From positions 3,844,001-3,908,000 of the forward strand of contig NC_015312.1 of assembly GCF_000196675.2 (NCBI RefSeq): a stretch of DNA of 64,000 nt. The letters run 5' to 3'. The position numbers and the translations under genes were made by a program. Positions 1 to 8,519 of this stretch are shown in pieces (the stretch's first letter is position 1; each line of letters begins with the position of its first letter). This DNA comes from Pseudonocardia benzenivorans CB1190 (GTDB lineage: Bacteria > Actinomycetota > Actinomycetes > Mycobacteriales > Pseudonocardiaceae). The notes beneath the pieces were generated by a model, which saw only the letters and a program-made list of their open reading frames with translations, was not told the origin of the DNA and searched no databases.

Positions 1-332
1 CCGGCTCGGTCGCGGGCGGCGAGAACATGCGGATCGACCTCGCGCGCGTCGCCGAGATCCGCCGGATCCTGGTGTTCACCTTCATCTACGAGGGCGTGCC
101 CAACTGGGCCAGCGCCGACGGGGTCGTCACGCTCTACCCGGCGTCGGGCCCGGAGATCGAGGTCCGGCTCGACGAGCCCGACCCGCAGGCCCGCACGTGC
201 GTCATCGCGATGCTGGAGAACCGGGGCGGCGACCTCGTCGTCCAGCGCGAGATGAACTACATCCGCGGCGGCCAGTCCGACGTCGACCAGGCCTACGGGT
301 GGGGCATGCAGTGGGCGCGCGGCCGCAAGTGA
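1..332 (+). CDS. TerD-family tellurium-resistance protein, C-terminal part (5' end outside window)
   Basis: The reading frame is open from base 3 and ends at the stop at 330-332, so only about 109 C-terminal residues are visible. They carry the pattern typical of the end of TerD/TerA-like domains: a GGENMRIDL segment, then LVFTFIYEGVPNW, and a final YGWGMQWARGRK. TerD domains are calcium-binding beta-sandwich modules of the Ter stress system. The gene lies 58 bp upstream of the aldolase gene on the same strand and opens the visible part of the Ter operon. Whether the full protein has one or two TerD domains cannot be told from here. Confidence 0.85.
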   Translation, partial: GSVAGGENMRIDLARVAEIRRILVFTFIYEGVPNWASADGVVTLYPASGPEIEVRLDEPDPQARTCVIAMLENRGGDLVVQREMNYIRGGQSDVDQAYGWGMQWARGRK

Positions 333-390
333 CGGCACCCCGTCCGCGCGGGGCGGCCGGCACGGCGGCGCTCTCCCCGAGAGGCGGGCC

Positions 391-1569
391 GTGCGCCACT
401 TCGGCTCGCTGACCGCCTCCGACGCGGCGACGCTGTTCGAGCGGCCACCGGAGGAGTTCGACCGCGACAGCGGCCGCGAGCTCCTGTCGGTGGCCCTCGG
501 CGCCACCCTCTACATGCCCGGCGACCGGCCCGCCCTGGCCGCCGACATCGCCAAGCAGGCGACGGCCGGGGTGACCTCGGTCGTCGTCTGCCTGGAGGAC
601 GCCGTGCCCGACGACCGGGTCGCCGAGGCCGAGGACATCGTCGTCGCGACGCTGCGCGACCTGCACGCGGGCCGGCCGAGCGACCTGCCGCTGCTGTTCG
701 TGCGTGTCCGCACGCCCGAACAGATCCCGGCGCTGGTCGACCGGCTCGGCCCGGCGGTCGCGCTGCTCGACGGGTTCGTCCTGCCCAAGTTCACCGCGGC
801 GGGCGGCATCGCGTTCCTCGCCGCGCTCGACGACGCCGAACGCCGCCGGGCCGACGACCTGCGGGGCACCCGGCTGCTGGCGATGCCCGTCATCGAGTCC
901 GGCGCGGTCCTGTACTCCGAGACGCGTGTCGACGAGCTCGCCCGGCTCGGCGCGGTCCTGAACCGGGAGCGGGAGCGCGTGCTCGCCGTCCGGCTCGGCG
1001 CCACCGACCTCTGCGCGCTGTACGGGCTGCGCCGCACCGCCGACTTCTCGATCTACGACGTGAAGGTCGTCGGCGACCTCATCGCCGACGTCGTCAACGT
1101 GCTGGGCCGCGTCGACGGCAGCGGGTTCACCGTCACCGGTCCGGTGTGGGAGTACTACGGCCACGCCGAGCGGCTGTTCAAGCCGCAGCTGCGGCGCACA
1201 CCGTTCGAGGAGCACGACGAGGCGGAGCTGCGCGGCCGGCTCGTGTCCCGCGCGATCGACGGCCTGATCCGGGAGGTGCAGCTCGACCGGGCCAACGGGC
1301 TCGTCGGCAAGACCGCGATCCACCCGAGCCACGTCGCGATCATCAACGCGATGTCGGTCGTGTCGGCGGAGGAGTACCACGACGCGCTCGACATCGCGGG
1401 CACCGCCCGCCCGGGCGGGGTGATGGCGTCGGGGAGCGGCGACCGGATGAACGAGATCCGCCCGCACACCGCCTGGGCCCGGCGGACCCTGTTGCGCGCC
1501 AGGGTGTTCGGGGTGGCCGCGCCGGACGTGTCGTTCGTCGACCTGCTCGCGTCGAGCCTGTCGCGGTGA
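391..1569 (+). CDS. HpcH/HpaI aldolase / citrate lyase beta-like protein of the Ter operon
   Basis: This 392-residue protein belongs to the CitE/HpcH-HpaI TIM-barrel family. Visible hallmarks are LYMPGDRP near the N-terminus, a VVVCLEDAVPD strand whose acidic residues would bind metal, and VGKTAIHPSH near residue 310. Family members cleave or form C-C bonds of acyl-CoA or keto-acid substrates. In Ter operons this subtype is predicted to help build a nucleoside-like small molecule; that role is inferred from comparative genomics, not shown here. The GTG start at 391 follows a purine-rich GAGAGG. The stop overlaps the next start as GTGA, so the genes are translationally coupled. Confidence 0.87.
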   Translation: MRHFGSLTASDAATLFERPPEEFDRDSGRELLSVALGATLYMPGDRPALAADIAKQATAGVTSVVVCLEDAVPDDRVAEAEDIVVATLRDLHAGRPSDLPLLFVRVRTPEQIPALVDRLGPAVALLDGFVLPKFTAAGGIAFLAALDDAERRRADDLRGTRLLAMPVIESGAVLYSETRVDELARLGAVLNRERERVLAVRLGATDLCALYGLRRTADFSIYDVKVVGDLIADVVNVLGRVDGSGFTVTGPVWEYYGHAERLFKPQLRRTPFEEHDEAELRGRLVSRAIDGLIREVQLDRANGLVGKTAIHPSHVAIINAMSVVSAEEYHDALDIAGTARPGGVMASGSGDRMNEIRPHTAWARRTLLRARVFGVAAPDVSFVDLLASSLSR

Positions 1570-2951
1570 CCTCGCTCGTACCGCGGTCCGGCGTCGTCGA
1601 CCGGATGGGCGTCCGGGTGGACGACGCCGGTGGACCCGGCGACGCCGACCCTGCCGTCCTGCTCGGGATCGCGTTGCGGCGCAACCCCCGCCGGGCACAG
1701 CTGCTGGTGTCGCGGGTGCTCGGCAAGCACGTCCCGACCGACCCGCGGCTCGTCCGCGGCGCCGGGCTGCTGCTGGGCGGGCGGGTCGCCGACGCCCTCG
1801 ACGGCGTCCCGGCGCGGCCGCTGCCGGTCGCCGACCTGCACGCCGCCGTCGACGGTGACCGGGCGGCCGCGACCCGGCTGCACTCCGGTGCCGAGCCGGG
1901 CGCGGTCGCCCGTGCGGGCCGGCTCGCCCGCGACGTCCTGGTGCTGAGCTTCGCCGAGACCGCGACGGGGCTGGGGCACTGCGTCGCCGAGGCGCTGCAC
2001 GCCGACCACCTGCACTCGACGCGCCGACAGGTCCCGGGCCACGTCGCGGCGGGCGGGTTCACCGAGGAGCACTCGCACGCCACCGACCACATGCTGCTGC
2101 CCGGTGACCCCGACCTGCTGCGCGACGGGCGGCCGCTGGTCCTCGTCGACGACGAGCTGTCGACGGGCCGCACGGCGCTCAACACGATCGCGGCCCTGCA
2201 CCGGATCGCGCCGCGTCCCCGCTACGTCCTCGCCGCGCTGGTCGACTCCCGGCCCGACCCGCGCGCGCTCGTCGCCGCCGTCGCCGGGCTGGGGGCGCGG
2301 CTCGACGTCGTGTCGCTCGCCCGCGCGACGGTCACCCTGCCTGCCGACCTGGCCGACCGCGCCGCGCGGCTGCGGGCCGCGCTCGGCGGCGAGCCGGCCG
2401 CGCCGCCCGGAACCGGGACACCTGCGGCCGGGACACCCGTGGCCGGGCACGTCCGGCTCGACGTGCTCGGCTGGCCCGCGGGGCTGCCCGTCGGCGGGCG
2501 GCACGGCTTCCGTGGGGCCGACCACGACCGGCTCGGCACGGCCCTGCCCGCCATGGCTGGACGGCTCGCCGCGGCAACCGGCCTCCGCCGCGAGGAGCGG
2601 CTGCTCGTCCTCGGCACCGAGGAGCTGATGGCGCTGCCGCTGCGGCTGGCCCAGACAGTGGCCGACGCCGGCCACGACGTCGCCTTCTCCACCACCACGC
2701 GCTCCCCCGCCGTCGTCGTCGACGAGCCGGGGTACGCCCTGACCAGCGGGATCACCTTCCCCGCGCACGACGACCCGGCCGACGGCCCGGGCCCCCGGTT
2801 CGCCTACAACCTCGGCCGCGCGGGCGACCGGCCGTGGGACCACGTCCTCGTCGTCGTCGACCCGCCCGCCGACGGTGTCGGGCTGCGCACCGGTCTGCTC
2901 GCCGCGCTGGCGCCCCACAGCACCCGGATCACGGTGGTGACGACGCCATGA
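1566..2951 (+). CDS. Phosphoribosyltransferase with TRSP domain (Ter operon)
   Basis: The 461-residue protein has a type I phosphoribosyltransferase core. The PRPP-binding loop reads LVLVDDELSTGRTALN around residue 190, and a conserved LSFAETATGLGH lies upstream. A C-terminal TRSP-like domain (about residues 290-461) contains LLVLGTEELMALPLRLA. Such PRTases attach a base-like moiety to phosphoribose. The GTG start at 1566 overlaps the aldolase stop by 4 bp, and the stop overlaps the next ATG as ATGA. Together with the flanking genes it forms the predicted metabolite-synthesis core of the Ter system. The family assignment is firm; the substrate is unknown. Confidence 0.87.
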   Translation: MTSLVPRSGVVDRMGVRVDDAGGPGDADPAVLLGIALRRNPRRAQLLVSRVLGKHVPTDPRLVRGAGLLLGGRVADALDGVPARPLPVADLHAAVDGDRAAATRLHSGAEPGAVARAGRLARDVLVLSFAETATGLGHCVAEALHADHLHSTRRQVPGHVAAGGFTEEHSHATDHMLLPGDPDLLRDGRPLVLVDDELSTGRTALNTIAALHRIAPRPRYVLAALVDSRPDPRALVAAVAGLGARLDVVSLARATVTLPADLADRAARLRAALGGEPAAPPGTGTPAAGTPVAGHVRLDVLGWPAGLPVGGRHGFRGADHDRLGTALPAMAGRLAAATGLRREERLLVLGTEELMALPLRLAQTVADAGHDVAFSTTTRSPAVVVDEPGYALTSGITFPAHDDPADGPGPRFAYNLGRAGDRPWDHVLVVVDPPADGVGLRTGLLAALAPHSTRITVVTTP

Positions 2952-4099
2952 CGCCCGATCCGCTGCGCGGCCCGTCGTTCGGCAGCTACGCGCCCGACGA
3001 GGTCGGCTGGTTGCTCACGGACCTCTCGCACGTCGCGCTCGAGGCACCGACGGAGGAGCGCGAGGAGGCCGTGCAGCGCGGCGGCGCCCACTACGCCGAG
3101 TCGCTGCCGCAGGAGTTCCAGCCCGACCCCGCGTACCTGGCGCTGTACCGGCGCGCGCTCGACGACACCGCCGTCCGGCTGGCCACCGCCGTGGCCACGG
3201 TCACCGAGCTCGTACTGGCCGAGCGCGGGCCCGGGGTCACCCTCGCGTCACTGGCCCGCGCCGGGACCCCCGTCGGGATCCTGATGCGGCGCTGGGCCCG
3301 GCACGCCCACGGGCTCGACCTCCCGCACTACGCCGTGTCGATCGTGCGCGGCCGCGGCATCGACACGGCCGCGCTGCGCCACCTCGCCGCGCACCACGAC
3401 CCGGCCCGCGTCGTGTTCGTCGACGGCTGGACCGGCAAGGGCGCCATCACCGGCGAGCTCGCCGCGGCGCTCGCCGCCCACGCCCGCGACACCGGCGTCC
3501 GGTTCTCCGACGACCTCGCCGTCCTCGCCGATCCCGGGCACTGCGTGCGCACCTTCGGCACCCGCCAGGACTGGCTCGTCGCCTCGGCCTGCCTGAACTC
3601 GACGGTCTCCGGTCTGGTCTCGCGGACGGTGCTCAACCCGCGGCTGCTGCAGCCAGGCAGGTACCACGGCGCGAAGTTCTACGCCGGACTCGCCGGCGCC
3701 GACGTCTCCGCGCACTTCCTCGACACCGTCTCGGCGGAGTTCCCCCGGGTCCGCGCGGTGCGCCCGCCGGCGGACAGGGCGCCGGACCCCGGCATCGCGG
3801 CGCAGGTCGCGCGCATCGGTGCCCGCTACGGCGTCGACGACGTCACGCTCGTCAAACCGGGCGTCGGGGAGACCACGCGGGTGCTGCTGCGGCGGGTGCC
3901 GTGGCGGGTACTCGTCCGTGCCGAGGCGCCGCCCGGCGACGTCGCCCACGTCGTCCACCTCGCCCAGGGCCGCGGCGTGCCGGTCGAGGAGGTGCCCGAC
4001 CTGCCCTACAGCTGCATCGGGCTGATCCATCCCCGGTACACCCGCGGCGCCACCGGGGCCGACGGCACGGCGGTGCGTGTCGGAGTGAGCACACCGTGA
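2948..4099 (+). CDS. StiP-type PRTase-like protein with PELOTA RNA-binding domain (Ter operon)
   Basis: The 383-residue protein matches the family named cysteine protease StiP in databases, but the fold is phosphoribosyltransferase-like. Visible marks are AGTPVGILMRRW, HYAVSIVRGRGID and VVFVDGWTGKGAITGEL; the last sits where the PRPP loop would be. The C-terminal ~85 residues (VDDVTLVKPGVGETTRVLLRR onward) resemble the PELOTA RNA-binding domain, ending in SCIGLIHPRYTRG. It is the second PRTase-type enzyme of the operon. Its 4-bp overlaps with both neighbours argue for a complex or sequential pathway. Protease activity should not be assumed from the name. Confidence 0.84.
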   Translation: MTPDPLRGPSFGSYAPDEVGWLLTDLSHVALEAPTEEREEAVQRGGAHYAESLPQEFQPDPAYLALYRRALDDTAVRLATAVATVTELVLAERGPGVTLASLARAGTPVGILMRRWARHAHGLDLPHYAVSIVRGRGIDTAALRHLAAHHDPARVVFVDGWTGKGAITGELAAALAAHARDTGVRFSDDLAVLADPGHCVRTFGTRQDWLVASACLNSTVSGLVSRTVLNPRLLQPGRYHGAKFYAGLAGADVSAHFLDTVSAEFPRVRAVRPPADRAPDPGIAAQVARIGARYGVDDVTLVKPGVGETTRVLLRRVPWRVLVRAEAPPGDVAHVVHLAQGRGVPVEEVPDLPYSCIGLIHPRYTRGATGADGTAVRVGVSTP

Positions 4100-4950
4100 C
4101 CCGGCCGCGTCCCGTCGTCTGCCTGGACCTCGACCGCACGATCATCTACTCCGCGGCGGCACTGCGGCTCGATGCGGCCCGCACCTCCGGCCCCGCGCTG
4201 TGCTGCGTCGAGACCTACGACGGTGCGGCGTCGTCGTTCATGACCGAGCGGGCGGCGGCGACCCTCGTGCGGTTGGCCGAGGTCGCCCACGTCGTCCCGG
4301 TGACCACCCGGACCCGTGCCCAGCTGGCCCGGGTCCGGCTACCGGGCCCGCCGCCGGGCCTCGCGGTCGCCGGCAACGGCGGGCACCTGCTCGTCGACGG
4401 CGAACCCGACCCGCGGTGGGCGGCCCTCGTGCGGAGCCGGCTCGCCGGGGTCGCGCCGCTCGCCGAGGTCACGGCGCGCATCGGGCCGGGCGGCGGGTTC
4501 CTGCGGAGCGTGCGCGCCGCCGACGGGCTGTTCGTCTACGCGGTCGTCGACCGCGCCGCGCTGCCCGCGGGCTGGGTCGAGGACCTGGCCGGCTGGTGCG
4601 AGCCCCGCGGCTGGCGGGTGTCGCTGCAGGGCCGCAAGGTCTACGCCGTCCCGCATCCGCTCACGAAGTCGGCCGCGGCCGCGGAGGTGCGCGCCCGCTG
4701 CGGTGGCGGTCCGCTGTTCGCGGCGGGCGACTCGCTGCTCGACGCCGACCTGCTCGAGCACGCCGACGCCGCGATCCGGCCGGCGCACGGCGAGCTCGCC
4801 GCCGCCGGCTGGACCCTCCCGCACGTCGCCGTGACCACGCGCCACGGGGGTGCGGCGGGCGAGCAGGTGCTCGCGGCCGCCCTCGCGTGGGCCTCGGCGG
4901 CCTGCGCACCCGATCCGTCCCTGTTCACCAGGACGACGACGGGCGCCTGA
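4096..4950 (+). CDS. HAD-superfamily hydrolase (Ter operon phosphatase)
   Basis: The 284-residue HAD protein has motif I DLDRT near residue 11 (nucleophile and acid/base aspartates), a threonine-containing PVTTRTR motif II, a lysine-bearing PLTKSAAA motif III and AAGDSLLDADLL as motif IV. The long insert between motifs II and III is a type II cap, as in sugar-phosphate phosphatases. In Ter operons this enzyme is predicted to remove phosphate from the metabolite made by the upstream PRTases. The GTG start at 4096 overlaps the StiP stop by 4 bp. A 37-bp gap then separates it from terB, which has its own strong ribosome-binding site. Confidence 0.85.
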   Translation: MTRPRPVVCLDLDRTIIYSAAALRLDAARTSGPALCCVETYDGAASSFMTERAAATLVRLAEVAHVVPVTTRTRAQLARVRLPGPPPGLAVAGNGGHLLVDGEPDPRWAALVRSRLAGVAPLAEVTARIGPGGGFLRSVRAADGLFVYAVVDRAALPAGWVEDLAGWCEPRGWRVSLQGRKVYAVPHPLTKSAAAAEVRARCGGGPLFAAGDSLLDADLLEHADAAIRPAHGELAAAGWTLPHVAVTTRHGGAAGEQVLAAALAWASAACAPDPSLFTRTTTGA

Positions 4951-4987
4951 CGCGCCCGTCACACACACCGAGGAGAGGACACCGTTC

Positions 4988-5443
4988 ATGGCGTTGTGGG
5001 ACCAGCTCAAGGAACGAGCGGCCGACATGTCCGCGACCGCGAAGACCCAGGTCGGGAAGTTCAAGAACAAGGACTTCGCGAACGCGAGCATGGCCGTCTG
5101 CGCGCTCATCGCCGCCGCCGACGGCACGATCACCTCCGACGAGAAGGCGAAGACCGCGGGCTTCATCACCAGCAACGACGTCCTGTCGATCTTCCCGGCG
5201 GGCGAGCTGCAGGAGCGGTTCACCCACTACGCCGGCAAGCTCGAGGCCGACTACGACTTCGGCAAGGTCGAGGCCATCCAGGCCATCTCGAAGCTGAAGG
5301 GCAAGCCCGACGCGGCACGGGCCGTCATCCAGGTCGGCATCATCATCGGCGGTGCCGACGGCGACTTCGACGAGGACGAGAAGCGCGCCGTCCGCGAGGC
5401 GTGCAACGCCGTGGGCATCGCGCCCACCGAGTTCGACCTGTAA
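4988..5443 (+). CDS. terB: TerB-family tellurite resistance protein
   Basis: The 151-residue, acidic, helical protein fits TerB: MALWDQLKERAADM at the start, ALIAAADGTITSDEK in the first half and IGGADGDFDEDEKRAVREACNAVGI near the end. The paired D-G-x-I/F-x-x-D/E-E segments are the family's metal-binding signature. TerB is cytoplasmic and is proposed to bridge TerD-type and TerC-type components at the membrane. The ATG at 4988 follows GAGGAGAGGA with ideal spacing. It is the last gene of the operon, directly before a strong hairpin, and converges on the TerC-TerD gene. Confidence 0.9.
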   Translation: MALWDQLKERAADMSATAKTQVGKFKNKDFANASMAVCALIAAADGTITSDEKAKTAGFITSNDVLSIFPAGELQERFTHYAGKLEADYDFGKVEAIQAISKLKGKPDAARAVIQVGIIIGGADGDFDEDEKRAVREACNAVGIAPTEFDL

Positions 5444-5462
5444 CCCGCACGACCCGCGCACA

Positions 5463-5511
5463 CGGCCCGCGACCGGTGGACGTCCGACCGACGTCCACCG
5501 GTCGCGGGCCG
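5463..5511. terminator. Bidirectional terminator between terB and the TerC-TerD gene
   Basis: A perfect 21-bp stem (5463-5483 paired with 5491-5511) closes a 7-base loop whose end bases can also pair. It lies 19 bp after the terB stop and 25 bp before the stop of the convergent gene. No long U-tract follows, as is usual in such GC-rich genomes. Confidence 0.85.
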
Positions 5512-5536
5512 CGTCGTGCGGAGCGGTGCCGGCGGA

Positions 5537-7252
5537 CTACAGGTGCGCCGTGGTGGCGGGGACGAGCTCCTGCACGGTCCGGCCGGTCGCGGTCGCGCCG
5601 ATCGACGTCATCCGCCACTCCCCCGCCTCGTCGCGGCTGAGCTTGGCGGTGATCTGCGCGTTGTGCGAGCCCGAGCCGCTGAGGTCGTAACGGGCGAGCT
5701 CGGCCCCGCTTGGCTCGTCGACCACGCGGACGAAGGCGTTCTCGATCTGCGAGAAGTCCTGGCCGGTGAACGAGTTCACCGTGAACACGACGTGCGCGGT
5801 CGTCGGGGCGAGCCGGGTGAGGTCGACGACGATCGACTCGTCGTCGCCGTCGCCGAGCCCGGTGAGGTTGTCGCCGGTGTGCCGGACCGAGCCGTCGCGG
5901 CTCTCCAGCTGCTGGTACCACACGGCGTCGACGAGCTCACCCGCCTCGTCGAACAGCAGGGCCGACGCATCGAGGTCGACCACCTGCGACGACGCGGCGT
6001 CGGGCAGCGCCTTCTCCGCGGCGTCCCAGCCCAGGCCCATCCGCACGACGGTGAGCGACCCGCTCGGCGCCCCTGCGGGCGCAGGCTCGTGCCCACCACC
6101 GGCGGCCATCTCGTCGGCGGTCCGGTGGGTGTCGATCCCCCGCGCGGCGAGCCGGCGGTTGCGGATGACGCTCGACACGAACGCGGCGCCGATGAACGCC
6201 ACCCCGATCAGGCCGGTGACGACCTCGTCGACGTGGTAGCCGATGCCGACGAGCAGGATCACCGAGAGGGCGCCGATGGCCCAGTGCGCGCCGTGCTCCA
6301 GGTACACGTAGTCGGCCAGGGTCCCCTTGCGCACCAGGAACACCGTCAGGGACCGGACGAACATTGCACCGATCAGGCCGAGGCCGAGCGCGATGATGAT
6401 CGGGTCGGTGGTGATCGCGAAGGCGCCGATCACGCCGTCGAACGAGAACGCCGCGTCGAGGACCTCGAGGTAGAGGAACAGGAAGAACCCGGCCTTCCCG
6501 GCCGCCTTCGCCAGCCCGGAGGGCCCGCCGGGACGCGCCGCGGCGGCGCCGTTGCCGCCCTCCTCGGCACCGTCGCCGGCCTCCTCGCCGGAGGACGCGA
6601 TCGCGTCGGCGCCGCCGGCCTGCTCGAACAGGTCACCCAAGCCGTTGACCAGCAGGTACGTGACGAGGCCCAGCGTGCCCGCGACCAGCACCTTCGCGGG
6701 GTCGGCGGCCAGCGTGCCGGCGAGCACCACGAGGGCGACGACCGCGAGGATGATCGAGAGCCGGTTCAGCTGGCCGATCCGGGCGAGCGGGCGCTCGAGC
6801 CAGCTCAGCCAGCGCACGTCGCGCTCGGCGAAGAGCCAGTCGAGGAACAGCATCAGCAGGAACATGCCGCCGAACGCCGCGATCGACGGATACGCCTCGT
6901 TGAGCAGGTGAGCGTAGCTGGTCGGGTCGGACTCCGGGCGTTGTTCGAGTGCGAGCCGGAAGGCCTCGACGGGGTTGAGGTTCGCCGTGATCCCGACGAT
7001 GAGCAGCGGGAAGACCAGCCGCATGCCGAAGACGGCGATGACGATGCCGACCGTCAGGAAGATCCGCTGCCAGAACGCGCTCATCCGCTCCAGCACGGTC
7101 GCGTTGACGACGGCGTTGTCGAACGACAACGAGATCTCGAGGACGCCGAGGATGGCGCACAGCACGAGGGCCTCGACTCCGCCGTAGACGAATGCGACGA
7201 CGAGGGCCGCTGCTGTCACGGCGTACGACCAGCCGAAGATCCTCAGGTTCAC
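5537..7252 (-). CDS. TerC-type (DUF475) integral membrane protein fused to a C-terminal TerD domain
   Basis: The first ~345 of 571 residues form a multi-pass TerC/DUF475 membrane module. It contains ISLSFDNAVVNATVLERM near residue 45 and FSFDGVIGAFAITTDPIII in the second half, the paired acidic motifs of this family. After a Pro/Ala-rich linker, residues ~397-571 are a TerD domain with the calcium-binding GDNLTGLGDGDDESI motif. TerC is thought to be a metal ion exporter, and the fusion places a calcium-sensing TerD on it. It converges on the Ter operon. DUF475-TerD fusions are known in actinobacteria, so this is probably the membrane arm of the same system. Confidence 0.88.
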   Translation of the reverse strand: MNLRIFGWSYAVTAAALVVAFVYGGVEALVLCAILGVLEISLSFDNAVVNATVLERMSAFWQRIFLTVGIVIAVFGMRLVFPLLIVGITANLNPVEAFRLALEQRPESDPTSYAHLLNEAYPSIAAFGGMFLLMLFLDWLFAERDVRWLSWLERPLARIGQLNRLSIILAVVALVVLAGTLAADPAKVLVAGTLGLVTYLLVNGLGDLFEQAGGADAIASSGEEAGDGAEEGGNGAAAARPGGPSGLAKAAGKAGFFLFLYLEVLDAAFSFDGVIGAFAITTDPIIIALGLGLIGAMFVRSLTVFLVRKGTLADYVYLEHGAHWAIGALSVILLVGIGYHVDEVVTGLIGVAFIGAAFVSSVIRNRRLAARGIDTHRTADEMAAGGGHEPAPAGAPSGSLTVVRMGLGWDAAEKALPDAASSQVVDLDASALLFDEAGELVDAVWYQQLESRDGSVRHTGDNLTGLGDGDDESIVVDLTRLAPTTAHVVFTVNSFTGQDFSQIENAFVRVVDEPSGAELARYDLSGSGSHNAQITAKLSRDEAGEWRMTSIGATATGRTVQELVPATTAHL

Positions 7253-7479
7253 GGCTCCACTCTCTGTTTCGACGCCGGTGCGACGGCTCGCGCCCGTGCA
7301 GGTGCACGCACGACCGTCGGCGACGTCGACGACGGGACGGGTTCCGGGGTACCCACAGCGTGCGACGCCGTACCCGTCCGGGCGAAGTTCTCGAACCGGA
7401 CGCGACGGACTGCTCTGCGCTCTCCTGCGCCAACGCCCGGGATGTCCGGATGGTTCCCGCGTCGGGGCGCCGTCGTGCG

Positions 7480-8388
7480 CTACTTCACCGTCGCCGCGAG
7501 CCGCACGGCGAGGTCGCAGTTGGCGTCGTCGGTGGCGAACCGGATCGCGCCGTTCGGCCCCTCCGACGGATCGACCGAGAGCTGCGGCACCCCGGCGACG
7601 CCACCACCGGCCGCGTTCGTCGAGACGTAGACGAGCACGTCGCCGCGCCGCACGAGCGCGCCCGCGGAGCCGGTCATGTCGCCGGTCGTGCAGAACGCCT
7701 GGTCACCGGCCTGAACCGGCTTGTTGAAGTAGCTGGACGTCGAGACCGTGATGCCGTTGCCGCGGTCCTCGCTCGTACCCTTCGCGGTCGTCTCCTCGGC
7801 GGCGAACCGCTGTACGGCGTCCCCGCCGGAGTACCGCGCGATGCGCGCGAGCCTGCCGGCGGAGTCGTCGGTGTCGACGGCCCAGCACGTGGGGGCGTCG
7901 GCCAGCACGCGGGAGTCGAGCACCGGGGCCGCGATGGATGCCACACCGCCCATCGAGATGACGTCGAAACTGCCGCCGAGCACGCCGTCCACGTCGCTCG
8001 TCGCCACCGCCGGGCAGCCCCCGCCGCCCGCGGCCAGCCCCGACACCCCGCCGACGACGCCGGACACCGCCCGGTACGCGAAGTAGCCGCCCACGCCGAG
8101 CAGCGCGACCAGCACGACCAGCACGATCGCGACGGTCCTGCCCGTGCTGCCGCGCCGCGGCGGGGGCGGCGGCGCGGGCGGGCGGCCGCCGCCGTACGGG
8201 CCGCCGGCTCCGGGCGGCGGGTAGGCCCCCGGCGGTGGGTAGCCGCCCGGGGGTGGGTGGCCACCGGGCGGATACGGCCCGCCGCCGGGTGGGTAGGCGC
8301 CCGGGTACGGCCCGCCGGACGGGTAGGAGCCGCCGGGCGGAGGCGGAGGGGGACCGCCGGGTCCCTGCCATCCGGGCGGAGTGCTCAT
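7480..8388 (-). CDS. Proline/glycine-rich membrane-anchored protein of unknown function
   Basis: The 302-residue protein has three visible parts: an N-terminal Pro/Gly/Tyr-rich cytoplasmic segment (residues 1-80, PPGGYPPPG-like repeats), one transmembrane helix (about 85-105) and an outer domain of roughly 195 residues. The outer part has two spaced cysteines in GGGCPAVATSDVD and DDANCDLAVRLAATV near the end, which could form a disulfide. The layout is common among actinobacterial surface proteins that follow a proline-rich tail. It is flanked by 227 bp to the TerC-TerD gene and 131 bp to an acetyltransferase. No function can be assigned. Confidence 0.75.
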   Translation of the reverse strand: MSTPPGWQGPGGPPPPPPGGSYPSGGPYPGAYPPGGGPYPPGGHPPPGGYPPPGAYPPPGAGGPYGGGRPPAPPPPPRRGSTGRTVAIVLVVLVALLGVGGYFAYRAVSGVVGGVSGLAAGGGGCPAVATSDVDGVLGGSFDVISMGGVASIAAPVLDSRVLADAPTCWAVDTDDSAGRLARIARYSGGDAVQRFAAEETTAKGTSEDRGNGITVSTSSYFNKPVQAGDQAFCTTGDMTGSAGALVRRGDVLVYVSTNAAGGGVAGVPQLSVDPSEGPNGAIRFATDDANCDLAVRLAATVK

Positions 8389-8519
8389 GGCCGGGCTCCG
8401 TTCCGTGCCGAGGGCACGTCGAGGACGGTCGACTGGTCACCCCGACCCACGGCGCCCGGCTCCGGGCGGCGCGCGACGCGACCATTGTCCGCCGGACGCG
8501 GCAGTGGGTCACCCCGGGG

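Noticed and set aside
1155..2918. Long minus-strand open frame opposite the aldolase and PRTase genes
   Set aside because: Stop codons are rare at this base composition, so antisense frames stay open. The product is Arg/Gly/Asp-rich without family motifs, while the plus-strand genes have clear domains and coupled starts.
5516..7630. 704-residue plus-strand frame opposite the TerC-TerD gene
   Set aside because: It is the complement of a well-supported membrane protein gene and gives an Arg/Asp/His-rich product with no recognisable domain.
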